A stretch of 64,000 nucleotides of DNA from the NCBI GenBank assembly GCA_030407085.1, contig CM059582.1, positions 27,727,001 through 27,791,000 on the forward strand, written 5' to 3'. The notes beneath the pieces were generated by a model. It made no database searches and was not told where the DNA came from. It was given only the letters and a program-made list of their open reading frames with translations. This document shows, one piece after another, positions 1-13,049 of the stretch (the first letter of the stretch is position 1; each line of letters begins with the position of its first letter). The stretch comes from Trichopria drosophilae. Its lineage: Eukaryota; Arthropoda; Insecta; Hymenoptera; Diapriidae. The position numbers and the translations under genes were made by a program.

Positions 1-1094
1 GATTCTTTATTTACACACGTAGGTTATGATACTCCTCAAAAGGAGTTCATCAAGAGGTCATAATTATGTCATTTTAAAAGCCAAGAAGCTTCGCAATAAT
101 TCTTTCGGCACGCATGGAAAAGACCCAGAACCCTAAAATTATGTTATTCAAATTTCTATTGTAAAGAGTCGTGTAAATTAAGAGTCAATTAAACTCCAAT
201 TTTAAATTATCCGATTAAATTTCTCAACCTTACGTAATTCATCCAATATTCCAATAGCTTTATTATGTTATAATAAATGTTATTTTCAATATTGAGAGCG
301 CCATTATTAAGTAGTTAATATATGCAGATTCAATCGAAACGTCTTATCATCTAAACTCTATTAACAGCTTTTATATTGGGAAGTAAAGAATACAGAAAAA
401 ATAGAAAACAAGTTTTTCGAAAATGCATTTTGTAAGAACATTTATGCAATAGTTTTTATTTATCTAAAATAAGTCAAAAGTGGCCCTTATTTTACGCAAA
501 AACCCCTGCAAAATAAAGTTAAGTTGTAGGCTACTTCAAGAAAGTTTTTATAACATTTTGAATTTTTAAATTACAAGAGTTTCAGTCGCTAAAAATGGCC
601 TTTCAGTCCAGGTTTTTATGAATTTCAAATGATTTCTGAGACAGTGTCCCTGGTTATTTACAACTTTTCTTAAATTTGAAATATTACTAAGAAGCAGTTA
701 AAAATAATTCTATTTTAAACCAGAATTCTAACAGAATTTCTATTTATTTCAAGATTTCTTCTTGTTATTTTTTAAATACATCAGTAATATATTGTATTTC
801 TTGTTTTGTAAAGGTGCATAAAAGTAAAAAAAAATAAATATAGTGTAAACCAAAATTCCATTTATATTTTTTTCTGGAGTTTTTCATTGTAAAATTAGAA
901 TCAGAAGTCATCACCATTCATCATTGTATAGGATAATCAGACGTTATCATCCATCAATGGACTTGCTTTTATGTGACATCTATCTATATAGTCTATAAAT
1001 AATCATAAATTTATGATCTGTCGAGATGAACCCGTTTTAAACGTTTATATGTGCTTTAATAGCTGGACTCGATTATACGCATGTTTTTCTAACA
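1..1094. other. AT-rich non-coding DNA
   Basis: Very AT-rich sequence with stops in all frames at short spacing and no splice-bounded open block. I see no RNA gene and no long inverted repeat. Confidence 0.6.
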
Positions 1095-1385
1095 ATTAGA
1101 CCATAAATCATTTGACCTTTAATTTGAGTAATTCAATACTTTGGAGTACATATTTGAATTCTGCTGGAAACCCCGATCAGAATTGACTCATACGGGTGGA
1201 TTTTTTTTGTGAATAAATGCTCAAAGATGCCTAGAATCGAATTTGTTACTCCTTTAACCTTCAATATCTCAAACACGACAGCTATCAATTTTGGAGGTTA
1301 TGTTTGTATTTCTGGATCAAAAATCCTATCAGAAAATAAATACCCTTAGGGCAACAAAATTTGGTGGGCTGTATAATTCGATTGC
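1095..1385 (+). repeat. Half copy of repeat family B
   Basis: This stretch follows the right half of the larger inverted element at 23665-24455. Shared landmarks, in the same order, are a 'tttgacctt(c/t)aat' block, 'gaattctg/ggattctag', 'gctcaaa(g/a)atgcctagaatcg', 'ccttc(a/t)atatct' and 'agggcaac...aaaattt'. The left half is missing, so this is either a truncated copy or the monomer from which the palindromic form arose. It has no coding potential. Confidence 0.7.
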
Positions 1386-4092
1386 TATTTTAGAATAACT
1401 TTGCCTGACAAGTGATTACATTTACTATCGAAATTGTAAGCAAATCTAGGAAAGTTATTTGATCTGTATTTTTCTATAGTAGTCCTAACTGTGTTTCATT
1501 CTACGATGTTGTGCCCTTATGTAAACTCAAAATATGTAAAAACTGTCTTAAGTATTTCGTCAGGCCAATAAAATAGCTGAATAACGTTTGTTCTGGCGAA
1601 GAATTTTTAACTTGCTTTGGCCTAATTTCTTTGCAACATACTTTGAAATAATTGTTAACAAAACTAGACTAACTAGGATAATAATTGAGTGAAAACTTAT
1701 TATTTAAAAATTAACAAAATTTACGTAACTTCACAATTAAAGGCAGACATTTTTTAAGGGGCTGTTATCATTTATTTTGACCCATTTACATTTTTTTAAG
1801 CTAATAATTACTAAGTACTTCATACTACGACATCCGTATAAAACTGTAAAATTAGTAATTATAATAGGTAGATAATTTTACCATTTTGATCGTAAATAAG
1901 AGAGTAATATTGTTAATTGCAGTAATATTATATTTACCACCTTTTCCGCGTATTTTTCATGGTAATTTTTCCCTTTGTAATTAACTTAATTTTAGATGTT
2001 TAATTATTAGAATACATCTGACTCTCAGAACTCTAAAAGATTAACCAAATATTTTCCACAATTAGTGACTGAATTTCAAAATTCGATAAAAATAAATCAA
2101 GGGTAAACCAGAACGATTCTCACGCCTATAAATATGATGAAGAAAGCTATAAATATAGTGGAAATAATCTTTTTTTAGAAATCTCGTATTTTAAATTGCT
2201 TTAGGAGTTATAGTAGTCAATAGGGAAATGTCAGCATTTATTCACCCTGCCTGCTGAACGATGATCGATGAGATCCCGAATCTCCACTGTAGAAAAATAG
2301 GACTTACACCGATTTAGTGTGGACAAGCCATAAATTACGAATCCCTGACAGTAATAAGATACACACCACAAACACAAACAGAAGATAGTTATCTCTATTA
2401 ATCCGGTCACATCAGCGTGTAATCTCTAGAGAAATTAAAGGTCCTCAAGATCTCAGATTCGATATTTGCAAATTGAGTGTGATAATGTTTTTACATCAAG
2501 TGTTATCGATTTACTAACATAGTTTATTGTCTACGATAACGAAAATGAACCAATTTATTATCTTTGCTCCTACCAGTGATATGTTTATCTGTAACAGAAC
2601 ATTTAGGAGAACCAGAAAGTAATCAAGTATTTATGGGTTTTATTATCTTTTATATTGAATATGTATTCTAGTTATTTTTTAATAACAAAGTTCGATATAA
2701 AATTATTTAGAGCATACGTTCCATTTTTAAAATTACAGAACTTTCTAAACCCATATTTCTGCCTTCATAACTAAACACATTTATTAATAACAATAAAACT
2801 TTATGTGATGGGTTAAAAATGGTGCGAATTTAGTACAAATTAAGTATATACTTGAGATTTATACCAACTTTACATTGTAAAAGAACTTTTTAGCTCTAAC
2901 CTGCCGTAATTCGTAGACATAAATATCAAGTAAATAAAACAAATTTGTATCAATTATTTAACGCTAAGGTGATTCTCGATACTATGGAAGTTTTTATTGT
3001 AACCAACAAATTATGTACACTAGTACAATTTAATGGATTTTCTTAGTTTGTGCCGCTAATCATTCACTAAGTTATCATTAATCTTTTAACAACGTTTAAT
3101 GCATTTTTCTTCAAAAATACTCAAAGAAAATGTGATTTTTTGGCTACCATTTTCTCTTTAATTATAATGTTAATTATGAGACCTTTTTAAATCTTTTTCT
3201 TTTTTATTTTTTCCATTTAGATTTTTAAATATGTTCCAAACGACAAACATTTTTAGAAAAAGGAGAATTTTATTTCGCAGTTTTGACGTTCAAGATGATG
3301 GCTTATTTTATAAAAATATGTTAAATTTAGAGTTTTATTCTAGAATCGAAAGGAATTTTCGTTTTGGTCATCGACACAGAAATACAAAATTAGTTATACA
3401 AAATTTAAAATGAAATTGGGCATATTAATACCATTTTACATACAAAATTCATAACGATTTATCATTTTTAGAATGGTAAAAATAAATAAATAATACTTTC
3501 CTCTCTTGTCCTATTCATTAATTCAATTGAAGATAAAAATAATTCAAATTTGAACATGTATTATTAAAGTATTATCGTAGCTGTAAATTTCAGCTTCGCT
3601 ATACGTAGATGTATCGATCATTTTTTGTTGGCTCTTTATGCATGCATTGAGATCAGAGAAAATCTGCACGGTTCATACTTATATGCTTGAAAAGGTCGAT
3701 AAGGTCATAAATTTACTCCCTTATCGTATATCAATTGACTGCGAAAATCCTAATAAAATTTTCAAAGCATGAAGTAAAATACGGCGAGGCGGTACAATTA
3801 AAATGTCTAAACTAAGCGATTTAATAATTTATTAGTACTGGATTATTTTGAGAATGAACTGAGATAAATAATATAAAATTGTATGAATTTTTTATATCTG
3901 TTTGATATTCTTTTGAGTTTTTTATAAAAAGAATTTTTTGATTCGAAAAATGTTTTGAGTCTTTACATGAGAGTCTTGTAAAAAATTGACGTTCATGTTT
4001 TAGGTTACAATTAATCACAATTTTCTGCGAGACACATACCTCAAAATTATGTCAGAAAAAAAGTTCTTACAACTGTTTTTGAAGGTACTAAA
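1386..4092. other. AT-rich non-coding DNA
   Basis: No supported gene. The 60-codon frame near 3.23 kb lies in T/A-rich sequence with no homology I recognise and no splice context. A slightly less AT-rich patch at about 2.23-2.60 kb contains several TAATC/ATTA homeodomain-like sites but no clear structure. Confidence 0.55.
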
Positions 4093-4302
4093 TTACATTT
4101 CTAAATTTATTGAAGTGAAAATTGAGCTACTTTTTGCTAAACAAAACTAGACTTTTTCACTATTTCCAAAGTGGAAATCTGACTTTAATAAAAGTAGACG
4201 GAAACCATTCACTATAATAAAGTGAATTTTCCACTTTCGAAATAGTGAATAAGTAACCTTTAGCAGAGAGTGGCTTAATTTTCACTTTAGAAATAGGATT
4301 TT
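4093..4302. mobile_element. Hairpin MITE, copy 1
   Basis: About 210 bp and palindromic over its whole length. The outer arms read 'gaagtgaaaattgagc' and, inverted, 'gcttaattttcactt'. The inner arms read 'aaagtggaaat' and 'ccacttt', around a short AT-rich turn. It is the most diverged of three copies (others at 29364 and 39361): its right end has lost the terminal match that copy 2 keeps. With no reading frame, it must depend on a transposase encoded elsewhere. The superfamily is unclear. Confidence 0.75.
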
Positions 4303-4890
4303 TGATGTATGGTTTCGTGCTCTTTACGATAGTAATGCTGGTTTTTTTAAAAAAATGGTATACCTACCAAATTTTGGCAAAATTGTGTGTTTTTTTTTCG
4401 TTTGGTTGTTTTTATTGGAGTATACTACATTTTTATGGCTGAAAATATAATTGTTTTGTGTATTTTTCCCGCCTTTGAAAATAACACTACTATTTTTCGA
4501 AATAAATACTGCGCCACTGGAATTTTGGACGAAAACGGTATTTTCGTGGCTTTAAATGGAATATATTATGTATGGGAGGTTAAATATGCAATTTTTTTCA
4601 AATTTTCCACTTTTTACGATAACCCTACTAGATATGAAAAAAAGTGATGTGCTTAATTGAAAATTTTGTTATTATTTTTAATTATTTGGCTATTTGGTCG
4701 AAATTCGGGTATCACGATTTTTTTCGAAAACTATAATATAGTTATTGTAAAGAGCGGAAAAAAAGTAGATAAAAAAGATATTTTGTGCTACTTAAGTGCA
4801 ATTCACTCCATTAAAAACAGTAAAAAACTAAAAGTAAAAACACAGTTTTTAACCGAAATTGTTAGTGAAAATAAGTTATTTATATAAATA
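4303..4890 (+). other. T-rich segment with two spurious open frames
   Basis: Two adjacent plus-strand frames (86 and 76 codons) arise from T-rich DNA and are dominated by Phe, Ile, Leu, Asn and Lys. A weak direct repeat around 'tttacgata' at about 4.32 and 4.61 kb suggests old repeat DNA. I do not regard either frame as a gene. Confidence 0.5.
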
Positions 4891-6400
4891 TGGTTGTGTC
4901 ATTCAGGGAAGAACAGATTCCTGTGAAAACCAAATACGGACATTTATATAGTGATATTATTAAAATAACACGTTACTTTGTAGAAAACATGCCAAACTAA
5001 ATGGCAATAACGATTGGTCAACTAATGGAAATCTATTACTTATTGATACCACCGGTAGAATGACAGATATTTCACAGTTTATACAAGTTTAATGAAATTA
5101 AGTAGTTAATTTAATAAAAATTGTTATCAGAACCATACATACTAGCAATCTTCCAAATTTCTATAGTTTCTTTCAATATATGAAGTTATAGAGCCAACTA
5201 TTTTTGTTACAGAAAAGAGAAAAAAATTTAAATGAAGGTATTAATATAAACTATGGTTTCAACGAATTAAAATCTTTATTTACAGAAAATTAATTAGTTA
5301 CAACGATTCCCAATCAGTACCTATTATTTCTGGTTTATTAACAAATCAAAATTTACTAATTACATAAACATAAATAAAAATAGTTACGGCAATGAACAAG
5401 AACTTATAGGTATCTGTATGTATTTATGTATAGTTTATTTATTATTAGGAAGACTAACTACTGTACGATATATATGTATTAACTTAAAAGAAATTCTGTA
5501 AAATTACATAATTTTATAATATTTTTTGCGATTTCAGAGTATCTTGTAATTTGAACGTCTTTTGTTATTTTATACAATATATTTTCTTCATTATATGATA
5601 GTCTTCATGAACTCGTATCTCTTAACGTCTTTTTTTAAGAAATTTCCAAATCTCTTTTTAGAATAAACGTCTGTATATATTCTTCTTCAACCCAAAGTGT
5701 CTCAAAATTCGAGGCACTATTTACGTCTATCGATCATGAATAAGATATTTTCACTTCATATAACCTAAGATAATGGAGACGGTAAAAGGTTATGTATTTA
5801 AGACGTTCTAGCTAATTTGAGGTTTTCATATTGAGACACTTGAAATCAAAGTCACATTGTCTATTGGAACATCCTCAAAAAAATTCGGCAATTCTCGTAT
5901 CTAAATTAACATTACCTCTTCTGTTCATTCTCTTCTCTTCTCTTCTGTTCCAAATGTTTCAACATTTTAACACCGGTTTGTTGTTAGTGACCTCATATTT
6001 ACTGTCATAATGTATGAAAATAAAAACAATTTACTGCTGCTTAAACAAAACGTGTGAATCAGTCAAAGTTAACAAAAACGAAAAAATATCCCAACTAATA
6101 AACTATTCAACAGTGTTATTGAAAAAAAACTAATGGTCAAGAATTATATATAACAAGAAAATGTCGTTTTTTTACAAATGAATTGTACTTCATTTTTATG
6201 GTCTCTAATAATTACATGTTTAATTAAAAACGGAAAGGAATTTGCCCGAAAATTACGCACCAAACATTAATAATTTTTAAATTTAATTAAAAAATTTGTT
6301 TAAGACGAAATGAAGAGAATTCTTCTCATATGAAAATTTAATATTTAGTATTGATTTATGGCTATTACAGCAAGTTTATTTTCTTGAAATAAATCTTACA
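4891..6400. other. AT-rich non-coding DNA with a short TCTCT tract
   Basis: Nothing coding is visible. A small pyrimidine repeat of TCTTC/TCTCT units lies at about 5929-5951. The rest is ordinary AT-rich sequence. Confidence 0.55.
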
Positions 6401-6529
6401 AAAAAAGAAATTAAAAAAAGCATTGATTGTTTTTAATTAAATCAAACCATAATTCAGAAAGCATTCTCAAAAACATTTGTATGATGTCACCAGCAAGCCA
6501 TTCCTTTGCTGAATTACATATTCTTAAAT

Positions 6530-6870
6530 TTACGAGCAAGAGATTCTCCGAGAAGATGTAAATTTCGGAGCTGGGGAACCGGTGTGAAATATGCTCACCC
6601 ACAATGATGTAATAATTCCGTATAAATACGTTTGTAAAAAAAAGTCTAGGAATCGCTTTGCATAGACCGTCTGGAAAGGTCGCGGCCAATGTGATAGTGT
6701 CGCAGACCTTTCAAACGCACTTTATGCAGTTTTATGCCTGAACGAACGAATGAGCGAGCAAGCTTCCGCTTACCAGGGGGATGAATAGGGGATTTTGCTC
6801 TGCAGGGATTAGACGACCAGTGGTTCTCATTCTAGTAACTTCTAGTTAATAAAATAGTGTGATATAAAAA
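6530..6870. promoter_or_regulatory. Higher-GC island, possible regulatory DNA
   Basis: GC and CpG content rise sharply here, for example 'ggtcgcggcc' near 6.68 kb and 'gaacgaacgaatgagcgagc' near 6.74 kb, and then fall back to background. A 92-codon minus-strand frame overlaps the left part but shows no recognisable motif or splice site. The island resembles the isolated CpG-rich elements found in introns of some insects; function is inferred from composition only. Confidence 0.3.
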
Positions 6871-8829
6871 TGTGTCGTTTTATTACATTCTGTACAAAAT
6901 TTTATTAAATACACAAAAAATCATATAGAAGAATTTACAAAGATTGAACCGTGCCTAGTAGAAGTATGTGACAAAATTATATTCTGGATGACAATGGACA
7001 TTACTACTTACGCGAGGTTCGTTACTACTTAAAATATCCTGAAGGGCAAGTAGTAACATACCGTATGACAGTCCAAAATTCCGTTGGAAATATTTTATAT
7101 GGATTGCTTTTCAAAATATGAATTCTTTGTGTTATTATCCTATTTTTTCTTGAAGTAGCTTCACACCCTATGCCTTATTTGTATCGGAGTGAAAACCGTA
7201 TGAATGGATCGCATGAAACAGTCAATTTAAAGGTAGTTTAGTTCTCAACAAAGCTATTATACATACCATTTATTCCATCTGTTCAATATTTCAAATATTA
7301 TAGGCCAAAACACACAAGAAATAATTGGCTTTTTAAGCAAAATAAAAGTAAAAATCACTCAGCTTTATTATGTTTTACACATAAACTATACTTTCACGAA
7401 GAAATCTAAGCCTTAATTAAGAAAATCTATGTAGAAATGTCGAAGTTATGACCTAGTTTTTACTTTTCTTTTCGTTTTCGATGTTTTCCACTTAATTTGG
7501 TCTATAATTTTGTAGTATTTAAACTACCGTACAGATTAAAAAGTGTTTCTTGGAGACTTGTCAACCTGTAATTATATGTCTTGTGCGTTGTGACGTTTTT
7601 TACTCCAGATATGCCGTAAAATGTGAAACTAGTTCAGAAAGTCTCGAAAATTCTTTAATTAGTATTTTCAAATCATATCCGTATAAAAAATGTTTAACGT
7701 TATTTATTATTTACAAGATCAAAATACATGAGTTAAAAATTGTGTCATCACACCAACATTTCAGCTGTAACAGACTATTATAGACAATCCTAAAGACAAA
7801 TTCATTGGTCATTTACTTCTTAACAAGAGAAATGGTGATGAAAATCAATCCTCATTATTAGAATGAACAAACATTTTTAATTCTACGTTTGCAGAGTACT
7901 ACAACGTAATTAAAATTGTGTTTTGCCATATATTATTAGAAATTCGTATTTTCATAATAAAAATATTAGTGTACTATAAATTTATGTGATTCTATAAAAT
8001 ATAATAAAATATAATATATGTTTAGTGCAAATAATTTCTGTTGTCATCTTTTAATATTTTGTTATTTATGTATTTCTTTTTTCGCATTTCATAGTAAGGT
8101 ATTCAACATTTTGGTAGACTAATTTCTTTCCGTGTGAGAAATAATTTTGTATATTATTGTGATATTCTTTTATGTATTTACTAAATTTCATGATTTAACA
8201 TTTGCACTAACACTTTCAATTTAAACTAATATATGTTAATAATAGTAATATTATTAACAATATAATATTATTAATATATTATTAATAATAATATTAATAA
8301 ATAATAGTAATAATATGTTTATATTCCATTGAGTTTCAAATGTATACTACCGAAAAAGTTCAAATATCTTTTCTTATAAATAGAAATTAAAAAATGTATA
8401 TACAATATCGTTTTTAATGTAACGTTTAAAATTATAACAGATAAAACTGTTACAATCTTGAAGCTTCAACGATCCATGACCAACTTTGTTATATTTATTC
8501 CACAGTGATTATTCTACTCGAAGTACTACGTTTGTTAAATTTGAAATTCAAAAAGGTATTTCTCCTTATTCTATTTAAAAAGATCGACCCAGATTAAAAT
8601 GTCAGTCTTAATGAACTATTAATCGATTGAATTACTAAGATGTATTACATTGTACTATCATTGCAGTCAGAAATAGAAAATGTAGTTTAAAATTGACATT
8701 TTTTAAATAAAGCATTGTCAATTAACAAATCAAGTTTATGAATAATAAAACGATTAAAATTATTACGAGTGATAATAATTATATTTGCCATCATTCTATT
8801 CAGACTAAGCTAAAATTGTAAATAAAAAT
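6871..8829. other. AT-rich non-coding DNA including a TAA-rich simple repeat
   Basis: No gene is supported. The segment at about 8221-8325 is almost only A and T, made of degenerate TAA/TTA repeats that can fold back on themselves. A 77-codon frame at about 7.55 kb has no features of a real protein. Confidence 0.55.
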
Positions 8830-8929
8830 TTAATTTCCGGAACAGCACAGTCCGTCCCGGGATGTCCTGTGGAGCTCCTGAGGACGTCCAAATTTCCGAT
8901 TTTGGTCCTCGGGAGCTACTCCGGGGCTT

Positions 8930-9115
8930 CTACCGTATTTTTAGCGGAATTTTCTGTCCGATATACGACTTTTTACAGTCAAGACAAGGAATTTTATAGA
9001 CCACTCTGCTTTGTTTTTCAAGAGGTAATTTATCTTCTCAGGTTTCATTTGTGCAATGTTGGTTTTGAAGGGAGTTCAAACTAATTTTAAATTTATTTGA
9101 TATAGGGCAACTAAT
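8930..9115 (-). pseudogene. Penelope-like element GIY-YIG endonuclease remnant
   Basis: Read on the minus strand from about 9010 downward, one frame gives VVYKIPCLDCKKSYIGQ. This is the start of the GIY-YIG nuclease domain of Penelope-like retroelements: the Val-Tyr of the GIY strand, Pro-Cys-x-x-Cys, and Tyr-Ile-Gly of the YIG strand. Just upstream the same frame reads EDKLPLEKQSR, then a stop, then NSLQNQHC. Further up, LPYIK appears in another frame; all fit the linker between reverse transcriptase and endonuclease in this family. The frame ends at a stop (8930-8932) soon after YIGQ, and the catalytic second half of the domain is absent. It is dead. No reverse-transcriptase domain could be recognised upstream. 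Confidence 0.8.
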
Positions 9116-9529
9116 TGATTTTGTTTTCGTTGTTATTTCCATTTGAGTTGTTTGGTGAGGTTGAATTAAGAATTAGTAAACGTTATTTAGCTTGGATCAT
9201 GGAGATAAAGTCGGTTATGAAAATTATTCGTAAAGTTAAACAGTGTTCATTTAATATGTATCTTAAACTACAAGTATCTTCCGCTTTCTCCACTACTCAA
9301 TCACATGATTTCAAAACTAGTAGATTTACAAAAGATTAATCAAAATCTATCAGTGAACTCAAAACAAGGACAAAGAGGCTTTAAACGAACATTTTGAATC
9401 GGATTCTTTTGAATTTTTTAATGATTAAAAATTAATTATTGATGATGATTAAGATGACAATAATGTCTCTAAGAAAACCTACTATGGTTTTAAAGTTACT
9501 TTTAAAAGCCAAAGTAACATTTGGCGCCT
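9116..9529. other. Unassigned DNA beside the Penelope-like remnant
   Basis: On the minus strand this would be the upstream part of the retroelement. I cannot recognise reverse-transcriptase motifs in any frame. The plus-strand 74-codon frame (9115-9339) is probably spurious. Confidence 0.4.
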
Positions 9530-9790
9530 CGGGTCATGTAATACCAAAGTTTTGCACATGATGAGAACCGCGGAGATTTCCTGCGAATTTACGTCGATGT
9601 GTACGGGTTTCAATGTTCGCCCACGTGCAACTGTGTTCGTACGTTTAATCTCAGCCGAGACATTGGAACCTTCGGGCTGAACACGTTTGTTCCTTTTTTT
9701 GCCAGCTAGCTTCGCGCGCCTGGTGACAGTAGTTACGCCCCATACGCGTCGGACTTGTCATTCATCAAGTTTAGGTCGTGATTCTTTTTC
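9530..9790. promoter_or_regulatory. CpG-rich island, possible regulatory DNA
   Basis: CpG-rich sequence in an AT-rich background, with blocks such as 'tacgtcgatgtgtacggg', 'cccacgtgcaac' (an E-box CACGTG core) and 'cttcgcgcgcctgg'. It is followed directly by AT-rich DNA. No convincing start codon, frame or splice site is tied to it. An enhancer or a distal promoter is plausible from composition only. Confidence 0.35.
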
Positions 9791-9968
9791 TTCCGAACAG
9801 TGGAAGAACAGAGAATTGCGTAACTCTTGCTCCATTTCTTCTATTTCTTCATTTCTATATTTTTTATATTGAATTTCAAAATTTTGACAAATTTTGTAAT
9901 CTCTTGAAATTTGTGTTTGCATGAAACAATTTTTTAACATAAATAAACATTTCTGTAACTGTTTAATC

Positions 9969-10312
9969 TAATATGATGCTTTTTCTAACCAATTATGAAT
10001 TTTTAAAGTATGCATACAAAAACACCCAAATCGTGCGGCTGACATATAAGCACCGTAACTACTTAACATTTATGGTATGTAAGCCAGGCATGATTATATA
10101 ATAGTATTGTTATGTGTTAAAAATTTACTAGATCTCATCAACTATCTACATGATATATCCGGTTTCCTTATGAGGGAATATATCATGTAGATAGTTGATG
10201 ACAACTAGTATATTTTCAAGAAGTTACGGTGCTTATATGTCAGTCGACGGAATTGGGTGTTTTTATATGCAGACCTTAATAATTCATAACTAGTTAGAAA
10301 GGCATCATATTA
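9969..10312. mobile_element. 344-bp palindromic element
   Basis: The whole segment folds on itself. The ends are TAATATGATGC and its inverse GCATCATATTA. Next come 'aaaaacaccc'/'gggtgttttt', then a perfect pair 'ctgacatataagcaccgtaa' (10039-10058) and its inverse (10224-10243). The centre is a perfect 23-bp stem (10136-10158 with 10178-10200) around a 19-nt loop. It has no coding frame. A fragment of the same family lies at 11267-11309. It is best read as a non-autonomous fold-back transposon; target-site duplication is not clear. Confidence 0.8.
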
Positions 10313-11945
10313 ACTGCAGATAAATAATGCAACGCAGAGGATATTAGACAGTACCCATAAAAAGTACCCGGATTTGAAATTAGAAACAATGAAATCATTC
10401 ATGAAATTTCATTTGTCACTTTTAGAGTAAACCTATTCATCTAAATTAATTTCTCATACTAATTGTTAGAAGACAATTATAACTGTCAAATTGATGAATT
10501 AATCAAAATTAAAGAGAGCACATGATAACTTCGAAATGTCAAGAAATAAGTTACAAATTACGATATTTGTGAAATCACTATTAACTACTATTAGCTACAT
10601 AGAAAGTCACTAATCGAAAAGTAAATAATTTATATAATTTACAAATTTAAAAATTGAGAAATTGTGACCGCGAAACACTAAGAGACAATGAAATTGTTCA
10701 TTTAGTAGTAATTTAATATATCATTTCGAAATTTTGCTGTAAACTCGCTGATGGTCGAAACTATTATTTAACTGAACCGATAATTCTAAAGTATTTGTCA
10801 CAATAATAGTGTTATGTCGCGTTAGTCCACAATTAAATTACGTTTAGTAATTAAATCTCTCTAACACAACGCAATAATGTGTAATTACATATAATTTACC
10901 TATAATTAAATCAGTCTTAACATAAATCAAAATAATTTTCGTCTCCATTATGTAAACCATAAATTGATTTCAGTCACCAAACATGTGATATTGTCTACTA
11001 AATGTGTATTTATTAGTATTATTATGAATTGAATTTATGACAAACGCTTTGTATTGACTGAAAGAAAATAGTTGTCGAAATGATTGTTTAAGTATCGATA
11101 CAATAAACAGTTTCTTATACAATTGTCTTTCTAGGGAATGTCAAATTATAAAATTAAAAAAAAACAACTTAATTTAATTTATGGTGATGCATTTGTCAAT
11201 CTGTTAATGAATTTTTATTGGAATAGATATTGAAGTGTTCGGACAAAACTAGATAAATTCTGAGTCTGACACATAAACACCGTAACTACTTACATGTTAT
11301 AATAACATGCATCTACACTCGCATTGCGTTTATCATTATACTGGTCCACTGTTTGAGTTTGCCTTGGGTTTGCTTTACAGACCAGTCATTTTAGCTGAAA
11401 AGTAATAAAACCTAACCTGAAAAGTCAATGTTTATCAGTGAAACCTTTTTAAAACGGACTTGAGAGACCTGAATAAGCTTAACAGCAATTTGCGTCCAAT
11501 ATTTCCGAAGTGCATTTTTAGGATTATAAAAAATATAGAAATGTATGCAAAATATAAAATTGCTTATTTCCAGTTTTCGCTTCAAAATGTATGAATGCTC
11601 AGCTTACCAATAGTACATTACGCTGATGTTTCTTTAATGTCCATTCAGTAATTTCAGTAGTAGCTGTCCTACTGAGAACAATACACGGTATTGGCTATTA
11701 CTACTTAAAAGGAATCTCGCAGGTGCGTCATTTAGGTATTGTTCAAAATTAACATATCCAAAGTTCGTTATAATCGATGCAAATCGCCCATTAAACTTAG
11801 TTTCATAAATCACAAGAAACAAAATGGCACTTCAAATATGTTAAACAATCGAAAAACTATAAATTATAACAAACTGTACTCCTGGAGGTTTCTTGGGTCC
11901 CTGAATGCGAATATGATGTTGACATTTCTGTTATTCAAAAAGGTG
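10313..11945. other. AT-rich non-coding DNA with a family fragment
   Basis: No gene is supported. At 11267-11293 the phrase 'ctgaca(c/t)ataa(a/g)caccg' recurs from the palindromic element at 9969-10312, followed by an 8-bp inverted pair CATGTTAT/ATAACATG (11293-11309). Short frames at 11.63-11.96 kb overlap on both strands and look spurious. Confidence 0.5.
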
Positions 11946-12060
11946 GATCTGTATTTATAGGTTATTAGGTTAGGAATAATATTTTTAAGATGACACTCTT
12001 TTCAGATAAAGTCGAATTTAGTTTAAAATCACTTTACGAAATCTAAAGTGCAAATTATAT
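11946..12060 (+). repeat. Left arm of a 2.64-kb inverted repeat
   Basis: Starting at GATCTGTATTTATAGG, about 95 bp match the inverse of 14490-14585 with only a few mismatches; similarity then fades. The arm contains 'ggttattaggttagg' and 'cagataaagtcgaattt'. The two arms enclose 2.4 kb that holds a family A repeat and a CpG island but no transposase. They could be the ends of one large element, or two copies of one small element inserted in opposite directions. Confidence 0.75.
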
Positions 12061-12379
12061 GGCCGATGATTTTTTGAAAATCCATCGAATGGGCTTGAAA
12101 TTCATTATTCTGGGGTTTTTTAAAGTTTAGAATCTGGATGTATGAATGTGATCAGTTTCATAAATTCGTACAGTTGCTAAGATTTATTTCTGTATCCATA
12201 AACGGAAAATTTATGGGATTTTCAAACAAATAGAGTATTCCCCATTTTTATTTGCAGAAATCCAAAATCATATTCCTATTTAGGGACCTACAAACCTTCA
12301 GGTGATGAGTTTTCAGCTAATTTGATAAATTTTTAGTTTTTACGATTTTTACCGTATTTCAGATGCCATTTTGTTGCAA

Positions 12380-12610
12380 TTTGTGGGACCAAGTTTAATT
12401 GCCAATTTTGATCAATTATAATGATCTTCCGATTTACCAAATTTGACACGAACCCGAGCGATGTACCTGAGACGGTTTCCTTGTTCTACAACGATTATTT
12501 CAACTTTCGTACGTGATAAAACAATCAAATTTGGTATTAGATGTTAGTTCTCATCCTACTCTAGCCGTATCTATCAGTTTTGGAGGTTCCATCTCCAGGA
12601 AAATATATTT
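12380..12610 (+). repeat. Repeat family A, copy 1
   Basis: Shares with 17080-17210 and 22100-22185 the string of blocks 'acgattatttcaactttc', 'gataaaacaatc(a/g)aa', 'taga/taggtgttagttc' and 'tatcagtttyggaggttcca'. Divergence is considerable. No frame is conserved between copies, so this is non-coding repeat DNA. The 81-codon frame starting at 12580 begins inside it and is not credible. Confidence 0.65.
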
Positions 12611-13049
12611 TCGAGAGCAGCCTCTTTTTTCAATTAATAGTTTTTGAGGTTGTTGGTGAACTTTGCAAATTTCAAATTTTACTACTTAGTAAAGACCTGA
12701 TTATTTTAAATTTCAAAAAACAAATTCTTCACAGTTTTCGATCCATTATTTTGAATTTTCCAAACAATGGTTATGTCTTTCGATTTCGCCTGAAACATCT
12801 TCTCAGCACAATTTTTGATATTTGAAGAGCAATTAATAATTATTTATAAAAATTGCAAAGGAAAAAGTAGATAAAATAAAGTAAAATGAGATGACACTCT
12901 GAAAGTCCTGTTAGAGTTAGAAACAAAATTCCAACTTCTTCTCTGTAATTTGAAAAATAAGACGGAAAACTCGAATAAGAAAAGTCTATTGATAATGATA
13001 AATTTGTCGAAAAATTTATAATTAATAACTAGATAAAATTCAATCGTTG

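Noticed and set aside
8869..9084. 71-codon plus-strand frame
   Set aside because: It is antisense to the Penelope-like GIY-YIG remnant, whose minus-strand reading is far better supported.
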